Positions 1 through 6,345 of a stretch of 10,135 nt of DNA are shown here, in pieces. The stretch is taken from NCBI GenBank assembly GCA_013214445.1, contig JABSPG010000114.1:1-10135 (forward strand), written 5' to 3'. The stretch comes from Ekhidna sp. (GTDB taxonomy: Bacteria; Bacteroidota; Bacteroidia; Cytophagales; Cyclobacteriaceae). Under the pieces are notes generated by a model that was not told the origin of the DNA, ran no database searches, and saw only the letters and a program-made list of their open reading frames with translations. The number at the start of each line of letters is the position of its first letter. Positions within the stretch are counted from its first letter, which is position 1. Made by a program: the position numbers and the translations under genes.

Positions 1-2
1 TG

Positions 3-962
3 AGTCCTTATCAGTATGCCTTTAATGACCCTATTACATTCAATGATCCTTTAGGGGATGATCCGAATGGATCAGAGTATGAAACCGAGGAAGTAGATGA
101 GGATGAGCATAAGGATCCAGGTGGAGTTGGAGGCGGAGGTGGTGCCGCGTGGTGGTCTGGATCACCGGGGTGGGGTGTTGGATTGCCGAGTATGCATCGG
201 AGAGCGCAGGGTTGGAATAACTATAATCCTGCACAAGGAGGTACAGTTTTCAACGATATGGATAGGCTCAACCTGATGAATGGTTTGATGACCGGAGATA
301 TGATTGCTTCGCAAACGGCTCAGGATGCTTATGATGTGGCTAATAGAAAAATGTCTCTTGAAGAATATGGTAAGAAGTATGGTTCTGTAGATGCTTGGCT
401 AGTTTCTGATGATAATGGAGCATATATTACTTTTGATCAAGGATTTCATCAACAGTATGCCAATAAGGGATTAGATGAGGGTGGATATTATAGATCGCAG
501 CAGATTTCTTTTCAAACAAATGGGGGGAGTAGTGTGTGGAGTGATTTTCAAGATGGTTTCTTGAATGGATCCAAGTCTAATCTGGATGCGGATGTTATAA
601 TAGGGGGGCAAGGTATTGTGCTCGGTATGACAGGACTTGCTATTAATAATGAAGTTGGAGTCAAGAGTGCGACTAGGGTTGCTCAGCTTAAACAGGCTAG
701 CACATATGTTGGAAGAGCAGGAACCGCATTAGGAGTTGTTAGTTTAACATACAATGTTGTTGAGTCTTCATTGGATGGGAAATTAACTGCTGGTGAGTTA
801 ACTAAAATAGGGATTGCCGGCGCATCGTTACATCCAGTATTTGGAGGGGTTTATGGAGTTGTTGATCTCGGTGTTCAAATGTATACAGGGACATCACTAA
901 CGGATCGAATTGCAAATGGTGTAGATTCTATGACTGGAGGTTATGTGATATATGAGTTCTAG
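3..962 (+). CDS. RHS-repeat-associated core protein, C-terminal part with variable toxin domain (5' end outside window)
   Basis: The reading frame is open from the window edge and runs 319 codons to a TAG. Residues 1-19 read SPYQYAFNDPITFNDPLGD, the standard end of the RHS-repeat-associated core, after which the sequence of polymorphic toxins becomes variable. An acidic stretch and a Gly-rich linker (about residues 20-55) follow, then an unrecognised C-terminal domain. The last third has three hydrophobic Gly/Ala/Val-rich stretches (about 197-218, 235-254 and 267-297), which suggests a membrane-active toxin rather than a nuclease; this is inference. Known of the family: the RHS shell encloses and delivers the C-terminal toxin to neighbouring cells. 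A small membrane protein follows after 13 bases, as expected of an immunity gene. The internal ATG at 183 is not a likely start, because the RHS signature lies upstream in the same frame. The core assignment is firm and the toxin activity is unknown. Confidence 0.85.
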   Translation, partial: SPYQYAFNDPITFNDPLGDDPNGSEYETEEVDEDEHKDPGGVGGGGGAAWWSGSPGWGVGLPSMHRRAQGWNNYNPAQGGTVFNDMDRLNLMNGLMTGDMIASQTAQDAYDVANRKMSLEEYGKKYGSVDAWLVSDDNGAYITFDQGFHQQYANKGLDEGGYYRSQQISFQTNGGSSVWSDFQDGFLNGSKSNLDADVIIGGQGIVLGMTGLAINNEVGVKSATRVAQLKQASTYVGRAGTALGVVSLTYNVVESSLDGKLTAGELTKIGIAGASLHPVFGGVYGVVDLGVQMYTGTSLTDRIANGVDSMTGGYVIYEF

Positions 963-975
963 TAACTTAAAATAG

Positions 976-1380
976 ATGATGAAGGTATTTGACTATATGT
1001 TTTACAGGATTGCAAAACGTTATTATAAAACTGATGGGAGTTTTGCAATGAGAGGTATCGGTATTGTTTCGTTAGCTCAGGTTTTTGTATTAATAGATAC
1101 AGGAATAATTGCATTGTTTCCATTTATTTCTTTTTCAGAGTTTAAATCCCTAGCGGTTTTTCAGAGCATACCGATTTCTAATGTGAGTGTAGGTGTTGTT
1201 ATTGTTTTGATGATATTGAATTATTTGAGGTATAGAGGGAAGTATAGCGATTTTGAAGAGAGATGGAATAATGAAGAAAAATCAAAGCAACGGGTAAAAG
1301 GATGGATTGTGTTTTTTGGATCCGTTTTACCTGTAGTATTGTTTTTTTTCTTACCCAAAATTTTAGGTTTGCTATTCTAG
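976..1380 (+). CDS. Small three-helix membrane protein, probable immunity protein of the RHS toxin
   Basis: A 134-residue protein with three predicted membrane segments at about residues 28-52, 66-84 and 109-134, and a charged loop (about 85-108) between the second and third. No family is recognised. It starts 13 bases after the RHS toxin stop and is followed at once by a terminator, so the two genes appear to be the end of one transcript. By position and by analogy with other polymorphic toxin loci, where the gene after the toxin protects the producer, an immunity role in the inner membrane is the best guess. That would fit a pore-forming toxin domain upstream. The start could be either of two adjacent ATG codons (976 or 979), and neither has a clear Shine-Dalgarno sequence, as is common in Bacteroidota. 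The gene call is strong and the function is inferred from context alone. Confidence 0.75.
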   Translation: MMKVFDYMFYRIAKRYYKTDGSFAMRGIGIVSLAQVFVLIDTGIIALFPFISFSEFKSLAVFQSIPISNVSVGVVIVLMILNYLRYRGKYSDFEERWNNEEKSKQRVKGWIVFFGSVLPVVLFFFLPKILGLLF

Positions 1381-1407
1381 TAATTACATCTAAATAGAAG
1401 AATATTC

Positions 1408-1429
1408 AAAGCCCCTTTTGGGGCTTTTT
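1408..1429 (+). terminator. Rho-independent terminator after the RHS toxin-immunity pair
   Basis: An 8-base stem (AAAGCCCC / GGGGCTTT) closes a TTTT loop and runs into a T tract ending at 1429. It lies 27 bases after the membrane protein stop. The minus-strand toxin gene has its stop codon at 1429-1431, so the hairpin sits just beyond both convergent genes. It may terminate both, although the T tract favours the plus strand. Confidence 0.85.
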
Positions 1430-1755
1430 CATTCCAGCCCTTCGATAAGTTGCTGCAGTTCTTTATCAGAGATGTTGTCTTTTTCAGACTTGCTGTAGAT
1501 GGTAAGCAGGTAAACGAAACTGTCCACCATTTTAACACAGGTAATGATCCTGGCGCCACCTGATTTACCTTTTCCTTTAGACTTGATGGCCAAGCGTATT
1601 TTGTAACAATCATTGCCGAGAGGTGTGCCTTGTATAGGATCTTCTTCGAGTGAAGAAATCAAATCCAGGATCTCGGTTTTGAGGGACTTGTATTTTTTGA
1701 GCAGAGATTTAGAATCTCTTTTAAAGTCAGAGGTGGTTAGTACTTCAAAGCTCAT
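1429..1755 (-). CDS. RelE/ParE-family toxin of a type II toxin-antitoxin system
   Basis: A 108-residue protein of the size and pattern of RelE/ParE toxins. It has an N-terminal FEVLTTSDFKRDSKSLLKKY stretch (two-helix start), then GTPLGNDCYKIRLAIKSKGKGKSGGARIIT, then a VYLLTIYSKSEKDNISDKEL ending. The YKIRLA strand and the basic KGKGKSGGARI region are the parts that recur in Bacteroidota members of this superfamily. Members are usually ribosome-dependent or free mRNA nucleases, and ParE members poison gyrase; the sequence alone does not tell which applies here. Its start lies 11 bases inside the upstream antitoxin gene, giving the tight coupling typical of such pairs. It is the last gene of a three-gene minus-strand operon. 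Confidence in family membership is high. Confidence 0.88.
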   Translation of the reverse strand: MSFEVLTTSDFKRDSKSLLKKYKSLKTEILDLISSLEEDPIQGTPLGNDCYKIRLAIKSKGKGKSGGARIITCVKMVDSFVYLLTIYSKSEKDNISDKELQQLIEGLE

Positions 1756-1963
1756 TAAGGAAATCTCTGGCAGATTGGAGTTTAATTTTCCCTTCTCTAT
1801 GAAGTTGTACCTCTTTCATTCCTTGCTTGATACTGTCTAAAATCTCCTGCTTGGTAGGCTCTTCATAATCCTCTTTGCTTTGAATGTGAATGAAATCCAG
1901 GCTCTTAACAAAGTTGAGAAAAGCAGCCGCTTTGCTATCGTTGATATCTAAAGTTACTTTCAT
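1745..1963 (-). CDS. Small antitoxin paired with the RelE/ParE-type toxin
   Basis: A 72-residue protein with a beta-like N-terminus (MKVTLDIND) followed by helical segments. Its C-terminus (SARDFLNEL) resembles endings seen in Bacteroidota antitoxins partnered with RelE-like toxins. An EEPTKQEILDSIKQGMKEV helix in the middle is the likely toxin-binding part, by inference. It overlaps the XRE regulator gene upstream by 4 bases (ATGA) and the toxin downstream by 11 bases, so all three should be made from one message in fixed order. No separate DNA-binding motif is visible, which fits the arrangement where the XRE protein does the operon control. Assignment rests on size, position and overlap with a well recognised toxin. 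Confidence 0.75.
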   Translation of the reverse strand: MKVTLDINDSKAAAFLNFVKSLDFIHIQSKEDYEEPTKQEILDSIKQGMKEVQLHREGKIKLQSARDFLNEL

Positions 1964-2325
1964 AGGGCAGCCACGTTTTTGTTGAAGAAATCTTTGAATT
2001 TTTTATTGGTTAGCATTTTATCGATCAGCTTAAAAATCGTTTGTTTGTCTTCATCATCCAATTGCTGAATCAAACGCATTTGCTCGATAGAAGATTTATC
2101 CTCAATAGTAATCTCTTTCGGGATGCTCCCTTCAAAGCTTACAATCTGATCGATGGACAAATTAAAGAGCTCAGCTACTTTTTGAAGCTCTTTGACAGTG
2201 AGTTCACGAGTACCCTTTTCAATCTTACTGTAGGTGGATTTATCAACCCCGATATGCTCCGCCACATCTTTTTGGAGAAAGCTTTTTTCTTCTCTAATAT
2301 ATTTAATGTTATCTGCTAAAGCCAT
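1960..2325 (-). CDS. XRE-family helix-turn-helix regulator of the toxin-antitoxin operon
   Basis: A 121-residue protein. Residues 6-60 form a Cro/C1-type helix-turn-helix (IKYIREEKSFLQKDVAEHIG, then VDKSTYSKIEKGTRELTVKEL), with the usual Q/KDVA and STYSKIEKG recognition-helix pattern. The C-terminal half (about 75-121) is helical (EQMRLIQQLDDEDKQTIFKLIDKML) and probably mediates dimer formation. It heads a minus-strand operon and overlaps the antitoxin by an ATGA. An inverted repeat covers the promoter directly upstream, so autorepression is likely. The order regulator-antitoxin-toxin resembles three-component systems such as PaaR-PaaA-ParE; that comparison is by layout, not shown homology. 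Because it is divergent from the primase-recombinase block, it might also influence that block. The start is chosen because the ATG lies directly before the conserved domain and right at the promoter. Confidence 0.88.
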   Translation of the reverse strand: MALADNIKYIREEKSFLQKDVAEHIGVDKSTYSKIEKGTRELTVKELQKVAELFNLSIDQIVSFEGSIPKEITIEDKSSIEQMRLIQQLDDEDKQTIFKLIDKMLTNKKFKDFFNKNVAAL

Positions 2326-2326
2326 G

Positions 2327-2359
2327 TGTCAAAAGTAGAAATTACAGATACTTTTGTCA
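2327..2359. promoter_or_regulatory. Inverted repeat operator overlapping both promoter boxes
   Basis: Arms TGTCAAAAGTA (2327-2337) and TACTTTTGTCA (2349-2359) pair at 10 of 11 positions across an 11-base spacer. One arm contains the -7 box and the other abuts the -33 box of the minus-strand operon. A dimeric XRE repressor bound here would block its own promoter. The XRE gene is the obvious candidate binder; this is inference from position. Confidence 0.55.
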
Positions 2360-2361
2360 AA
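2330..2361 (-). promoter_or_regulatory. Bacteroidota-type promoter of the toxin-antitoxin operon, nearly leaderless
   Basis: On the minus strand a TTTG (-33 box, plus coordinates 2358-2361) is followed after exactly 20 bases by TACTTTTG (-7 box, 2330-2337). This matches the Bacteroidota primary sigma consensus TTTG-N19/20-TAnnTTTG. The ATG of the XRE gene begins only four bases after the -7 box. Transcription would therefore start on or within a few bases of the start codon, leaving no room for a ribosome binding site. Confidence 0.7.
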
Positions 2362-2381
2362 TAATGGAAGATATGTAAATA

Positions 2382-2418
2382 AATAAGTTTACTTATTAGA
2401 AACTAATACATAATATTG
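2382..2418 (+). promoter_or_regulatory. Palindrome and possible weak promoter for the primase-recombinase block
   Basis: AATAAGT and ACTTATT (2382-2397) form a perfect 7-base-arm inverted repeat with a TT centre. A TTTA inside it (2388-2391) lies 19 bases before TAATATTG (2411-2418). Each box is one mismatch from the Bacteroidota consensus. If real, this promoter would fire about 30 bases before the first gene of the plus-strand block, and the palindrome could be its operator. The match is weak. Confidence 0.3.
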
Positions 2419-2448
2419 TGGTGGAAAAATTAGCAACACACTTTTTTT

Positions 2449-2679
2449 ATGCCACAATTTTACGACCTGACCCAATTAGAAGAGTATCTGCGAGTAGACA
2501 CGAATCCACGAGAAGTAGTGAGAGCGTTGCGTTTTGCTCGGTACGCCTTGGTTCGCTGTGCAGAATGCCTGGAAAGCTGCGAAGGATTGGGAGATCGTTA
2601 TCTGGACTTGCTGCTGTTGGAAGATGAGTTTTTAAAGCTGGACGAACACCTGGCAGAAATCACCACGAGATGGAAATAG
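2449..2679 (+). CDS. Small helical protein of unknown function, first gene of the primase-recombinase block
   Basis: A 76-residue protein, predicted mainly alpha-helical and acidic, with two cysteines close together (ALVRCAECLESCEGLG, three Cys in all) and a Leu-rich stretch (YLDLLLLEDEFLKLDEHL). No family is recognised. Its stop codon lies 10 bases inside the primase-like gene, a coupling that suggests a partner or accessory subunit for that protein or a regulator of the block. No Shine-Dalgarno sequence precedes the ATG, only a T tract. The other frame over the same stretch (2418-2627) is a shadow, because it lacks the overlap and its product is rich in Arg and Ser without pattern. Gene reality is supported by the tight overlap; the function is unknown. 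Confidence 0.65.
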   Translation: MPQFYDLTQLEEYLRVDTNPREVVRALRFARYALVRCAECLESCEGLGDRYLDLLLLEDEFLKLDEHLAEITTRWK

Positions 2680-5360
2680 CAGAGATTAAAGATCGCCTAC
2701 CCCTTGCCCAGGTACTGGATTACTACGGACTAAAGCCCGACAAGCATTTAAGACTACACTGTCCGTTCCATGATGACAAAACTCCCAGCTTACAGGTGTA
2801 CTACAAGACACAAACCTGCTACTGCTTCTCTACCAACTGTAGTACCGGAGGTAAGGCAATGGACGTGATCGACTTTATCATGAACAAAGAACAACTAACG
2901 AAACACGAAGCAATCAAAAAAGCAGAATCAATGATTAGTGGCACGGCCACACCGGGACAGGAACTATCAAGAATTGCAGTGCTTACAAAGATGTTCACTT
3001 ACTTCTGCAATGGGCTCCATAACAGTAAGCCAGCAAAAGACTATTTAGAAAGCAGAAATCTGTCAAAAATGATTGGGTCCAGCACCTTGCTGGTTGGTTT
3101 TAATAGTGGCCAGTTCCATCACGGTAAGCGAAAAGACCAGGCACTAATCGAAAGTTGCATCAAATACGGCTTACTCCTGGACAGAGGCCATGTGAATAAT
3201 CGGACGGGTGAGAAAGCCTACAGCCCTTTTGGAAAGAGTTGTATTGTGTTCGCTCTTAGAAACAAGCAGCACGAGGTAACAGGACTTTACTTTAGGTCAA
3301 CCATCAACAATAAGAATAATAGACATTTTTATCTGAAAAACAGACAAGGGCTTTACCCAAAATACCCATCCAAAGATACCAAAAAGCTGATTTTAACCGA
3401 AAGCATCATTGATGCTGCCACGCTTTTACAGCAAGAGGGAATCACTAAGCGATATGAAATACTTGCTTTATATGGGACTAATGGATTAACCGAAGAACAC
3501 ACGGAGGCCGTGAGCCAATTAAAAGATCTGGAAGAGATCGTGCTATTCTTTGATGGAGATGAAGCGGGAAAAAAGGCAGTAGCGAAATACAGCAAGCAAT
3601 TACAAGAGTTGAAATCAGGAGTCCAGATTAGTAAAGTACTCACACCAGACGGAGAAGATATTAACAGCTTGTTAGATGGTCATGAACCTAAAATACTCAC
3701 GGAGCTACTGAACCAGCGCAAACCTTTATTTACTTCATCGGAAAATAAGCCATTCGAAAAAGAAGAACCCACTAATCCACCAGTTAGCCAATCCACCAAC
3801 TCACTAGACACCACCAATCCAGAGCGTATAGTTTACAAAAACGATTGCCTGACATGCAATGTCTGGGGTGGGATCGAGAAGGAGAATCTAAGTAGGTTGA
3901 AAATAAGTCTGCATATAAAGGCCAATCAGAAATCCTTCCGAGACGATGTAAACCTGTACAGCCATGCAGCAGTAAAGAAGCTGATCCAGAATGTGAGTGA
4001 AACCCTCGAGATCAGCACCACCCAAACCACCAATACCATAGCAGATCTAACCGAAAAGCTCGAGGCGTACCGAATGGACGAACGAGCCGCCCAAGTGCGA
4101 GCCTTGAAGCCAAAGGCTTACGAGATGAGCGAGAAAGAGATCAAAGCAGCACAAGCATTTTTAAAGTCACCAGATTTAGTAAAAGGGACATTGTCCCTGA
4201 TAAGTCAAAGCGGACTGATAGGCGAGCAAAAGAACGGGCTGTTACTCTTCTTCTTGTACTTATCGAGGTTCTTTGATGAGCCACTACACGCCATCATCTT
4301 TGGAAGAAGTGGGAGCGGTAAAACCTACCTGCAGACCAAAGTAAGTGAATGCCTTCCGGAAGAGAGCGTCCGGACGATCACGAGCTTAACAGAGAATACC
4401 CTTTACTACAGTAGCAAAGACTTTTGGAAACACAAAGTGTTGATGATCGAGGATCTGGACGGGGTTTACAATGCGTTCTTACCCTTGCGAGAGTTTATGA
4501 GTAAACAGAGTATTACCAAGCTCACCACAGACAAAGACGCCAAAGGAAACAACGTACAAAAAGTGCTAACCGTAGAAGGGCCGATCTGTGTAAGCGGTGC
4601 AACCACAAAGGAGAATATCTATGAGGATAATGCCAATAGAAGCTATCTGCTACACATCAATGAAGGAGCTGACCACATGGAAGAAGTCATGGACTATCAG
4701 AGAAAACTACAGGCTGGAGCAGTAGATGAAGGAAGCCAGCAGCTTGCAAAACAACTGCTTCAAAATGTTCAGCGGTTATTGAAACCAATCCGAGTAATCA
4801 ATCCGTATGCGACACATTTGCGTATCCCTGACAGTGTGTTTAAGAAGCTGAGAACAAACATGCATTACCTGAAATTAATAGAGACGATTACTTTTTATCA
4901 TCAGGAGCAGCGAGAGCGAAAGAAAGACAGCAAAGACCAGGAATATATCACCACTAGTTTAGAGGACATCAGTTGGGCGAATCGGTTGGTGAAGGAGAGC
5001 CTGTTGCGAAAGAGTGACGAGCTGAGCGGAGACTTGAGAAAGTTCTTTGAGATACTGAAATCGAAGTATGAGAAAGAGCAATCCTTTTATGCAAAGGATA
5101 TACGAAAAGAGTTGAAGCTGCACCCGATGAAAGTAGCCAGGCACTTGACCCAATTAGAACAACGGGGCTATCTGAAAAGAACAGGCGGTTACCGGAACAC
5201 AGGCTATGAATATGAGATCGTGAGTTGGGATGAATACGAAGTGTTGAAGAACGGAATAGACGTACTGGATCAGATCCTCGAGAAGATCAGGGAACAGGAA
5301 GCAAAAAAGATAAACGGCTCGAAAGCTGGTATCACACTGGCTTCACAAAGAGTAGTGTGA
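2670..5360 (+). CDS. Primase-helicase-like protein: CHC2 zinc finger, Toprim and P-loop ATPase domains
   Basis: An 896-residue multidomain protein. Residues 1-90 carry a DnaG-type CHC2 zinc finger (Cys31, His34, Cys52, Cys57, in CPFH and CYCFSTNC). Residues 238-335 are a Toprim domain with the acidic residue Glu244 (LTESIIDAA) and Asp295/Asp297 (FDGDEAG), the metal-binding set of primases. A low-complexity linker (about 350-400) leads to a P-loop ATPase with Walker A GRSGSGKT at 545-552, Walker B VLMIEDLDG with Asp595, and NANRS (654-658), which may include an arginine finger. Residues about 797-850 look like a winged helix. Zinc finger plus Toprim implies primer synthesis on single-stranded DNA, and the ATPase suggests unwinding or loading, as in replicative proteins of phages and mobile elements. 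It overlaps the small gene before it, and a recombinase follows 28 bases on. Domain calls are firm; the role in element replication is inferred. Confidence 0.9.
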   Translation: MEIAEIKDRLPLAQVLDYYGLKPDKHLRLHCPFHDDKTPSLQVYYKTQTCYCFSTNCSTGGKAMDVIDFIMNKEQLTKHEAIKKAESMISGTATPGQELSRIAVLTKMFTYFCNGLHNSKPAKDYLESRNLSKMIGSSTLLVGFNSGQFHHGKRKDQALIESCIKYGLLLDRGHVNNRTGEKAYSPFGKSCIVFALRNKQHEVTGLYFRSTINNKNNRHFYLKNRQGLYPKYPSKDTKKLILTESIIDAATLLQQEGITKRYEILALYGTNGLTEEHTEAVSQLKDLEEIVLFFDGDEAGKKAVAKYSKQLQELKSGVQISKVLTPDGEDINSLLDGHEPKILTELLNQRKPLFTSSENKPFEKEEPTNPPVSQSTNSLDTTNPERIVYKNDCLTCNVWGGIEKENLSRLKISLHIKANQKSFRDDVNLYSHAAVKKLIQNVSETLEISTTQTTNTIADLTEKLEAYRMDERAAQVRALKPKAYEMSEKEIKAAQAFLKSPDLVKGTLSLISQSGLIGEQKNGLLLFFLYLSRFFDEPLHAIIFGRSGSGKTYLQTKVSECLPEESVRTITSLTENTLYYSSKDFWKHKVLMIEDLDGVYNAFLPLREFMSKQSITKLTTDKDAKGNNVQKVLTVEGPICVSGATTKENIYEDNANRSYLLHINEGADHMEEVMDYQRKLQAGAVDEGSQQLAKQLLQNVQRLLKPIRVINPYATHLRIPDSVFKKLRTNMHYLKLIETITFYHQEQRERKKDSKDQEYITTSLEDISWANRLVKESLLRKSDELSGDLRKFFEILKSKYEKEQSFYAKDIRKELKLHPMKVARHLTQLEQRGYLKRTGGYRNTGYEYEIVSWDEYEVLKNGIDVLDQILEKIREQEAKKINGSKAGITLASQRVV

Positions 5361-5388
5361 AACTAGGGATATTGAAAATCAACAAGTT

Positions 5389-6345
5389 ATGGCTCGTATC
5401 ACAGCTTCACATGCTTCACACGGAGAGAGCAAGACCCCACAAGTCAAAACAATCATAGATATAGAGAAAAGATCGGAACGGCTCCTAGCCGGCTATCAAG
5501 AGTGGTTAGGGATCATAGGGTATGCAGCAAGCAGCGTAAAGACCTTGCCACAACAGCTACAGCCTTTTTTTCTTCATCTGAAAGAATCAGGAATCCAAAA
5601 TCTGGAACTCGTTCCCAAAGAGATAATTAGAAGTTACTACCAAACATTGAAGCGGAGAAGAAGCCAGTTGACAGGTGAACTATTGAAGAACTCAACACTG
5701 AATGGCCACATCAGGAATCTGAACCTGTTCAGCAATTATTTAGAAGAAACCGGACAAGGCAGCTTGCAACTCGACTTGAAATATGAACGGATAGAACCGG
5801 CAGAAAAAGCAGTGCTGAGCCTCTATGAAATCGACCAGATGTACAGTGCTTGCAGTGAAGGAATATCAGGACTGAGAGAAAGAGCGATACTGAGTTTATA
5901 CTATGGATGTGGACTAAGAAGCCAGGAAGGAATCAACCTGAATATGAATGATATTTTACTCGATAAGCAACTGGTACACGTCCGAAAAGCGAAGAACAGC
6001 AGAGCCAGGTATGTGCCTTTTGTAGCGAATCAGAAACAGGACTTTGAGCTGTACTTACAACACTGCAGAAATCAACTGGTGAAGGATGAAAACCAAGCTC
6101 TGCTTGTGAGTAATCAGGGAAAGAGAATGAGCAGCACTGCAGTATCAAAGGTGCTGAAAAGCTTGATAGAAAGGACAGAAAGTGAAGAACTGAAAAACAA
6201 GAAAATAGGACTACACACTTTACGGCACAGCATCGCAACCCACTTGCTGGAATCAGGAATGGGGATCGAGAACATCAGCCAGTTTTTAGGACATCAACGG
6301 ATCAGGAGTACACAGACATATTTACATCTGAGTTATGAGCTTTAG
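5389..6345 (+). CDS. Tyrosine recombinase/integrase, first of a tandem pair
   Basis: A 318-residue tyrosine recombinase with a complete active site. Arg177 is in GCGLRSQEG, a Lys near 202 is in the KNSRARYVP strand pair, His276 and Arg279 are in HTLRHSIATHLLESG, His302 is in FLGH, and the nucleophile Tyr311 is in TYLHL. A SAM-like core-binding domain (about residues 28-125) precedes the catalytic half. The size and motifs are XerC/XerD-like. It would cut and rejoin one strand at each of two sites through a 3'-phosphotyrosyl link. Its last 11 bases overlap the next recombinase gene, so both are probably translated together. The start at 5389 leaves about 27 residues before the binding domain, and a start slightly downstream cannot be excluded. 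Context points to integration, excision or circularisation of an element that also encodes the primase. Confidence 0.92.
   Translation: MARITASHASHGESKTPQVKTIIDIEKRSERLLAGYQEWLGIIGYAASSVKTLPQQLQPFFLHLKESGIQNLELVPKEIIRSYYQTLKRRRSQLTGELLKNSTLNGHIRNLNLFSNYLEETGQGSLQLDLKYERIEPAEKAVLSLYEIDQMYSACSEGISGLRERAILSLYYGCGLRSQEGINLNMNDILLDKQLVHVRKAKNSRARYVPFVANQKQDFELYLQHCRNQLVKDENQALLVSNQGKRMSSTAVSKVLKSLIERTESEELKNKKIGLHTLRHSIATHLLESGMGIENISQFLGHQRIRSTQTYLHLSYEL

Noticed and set aside
2418..2627. 69-codon plus-strand frame overlapping the small gene at 2449
   Set aside because: Its product is Arg/Ser-rich without structure. The alternative frame couples to the primase start and has a helical, acidic composition.
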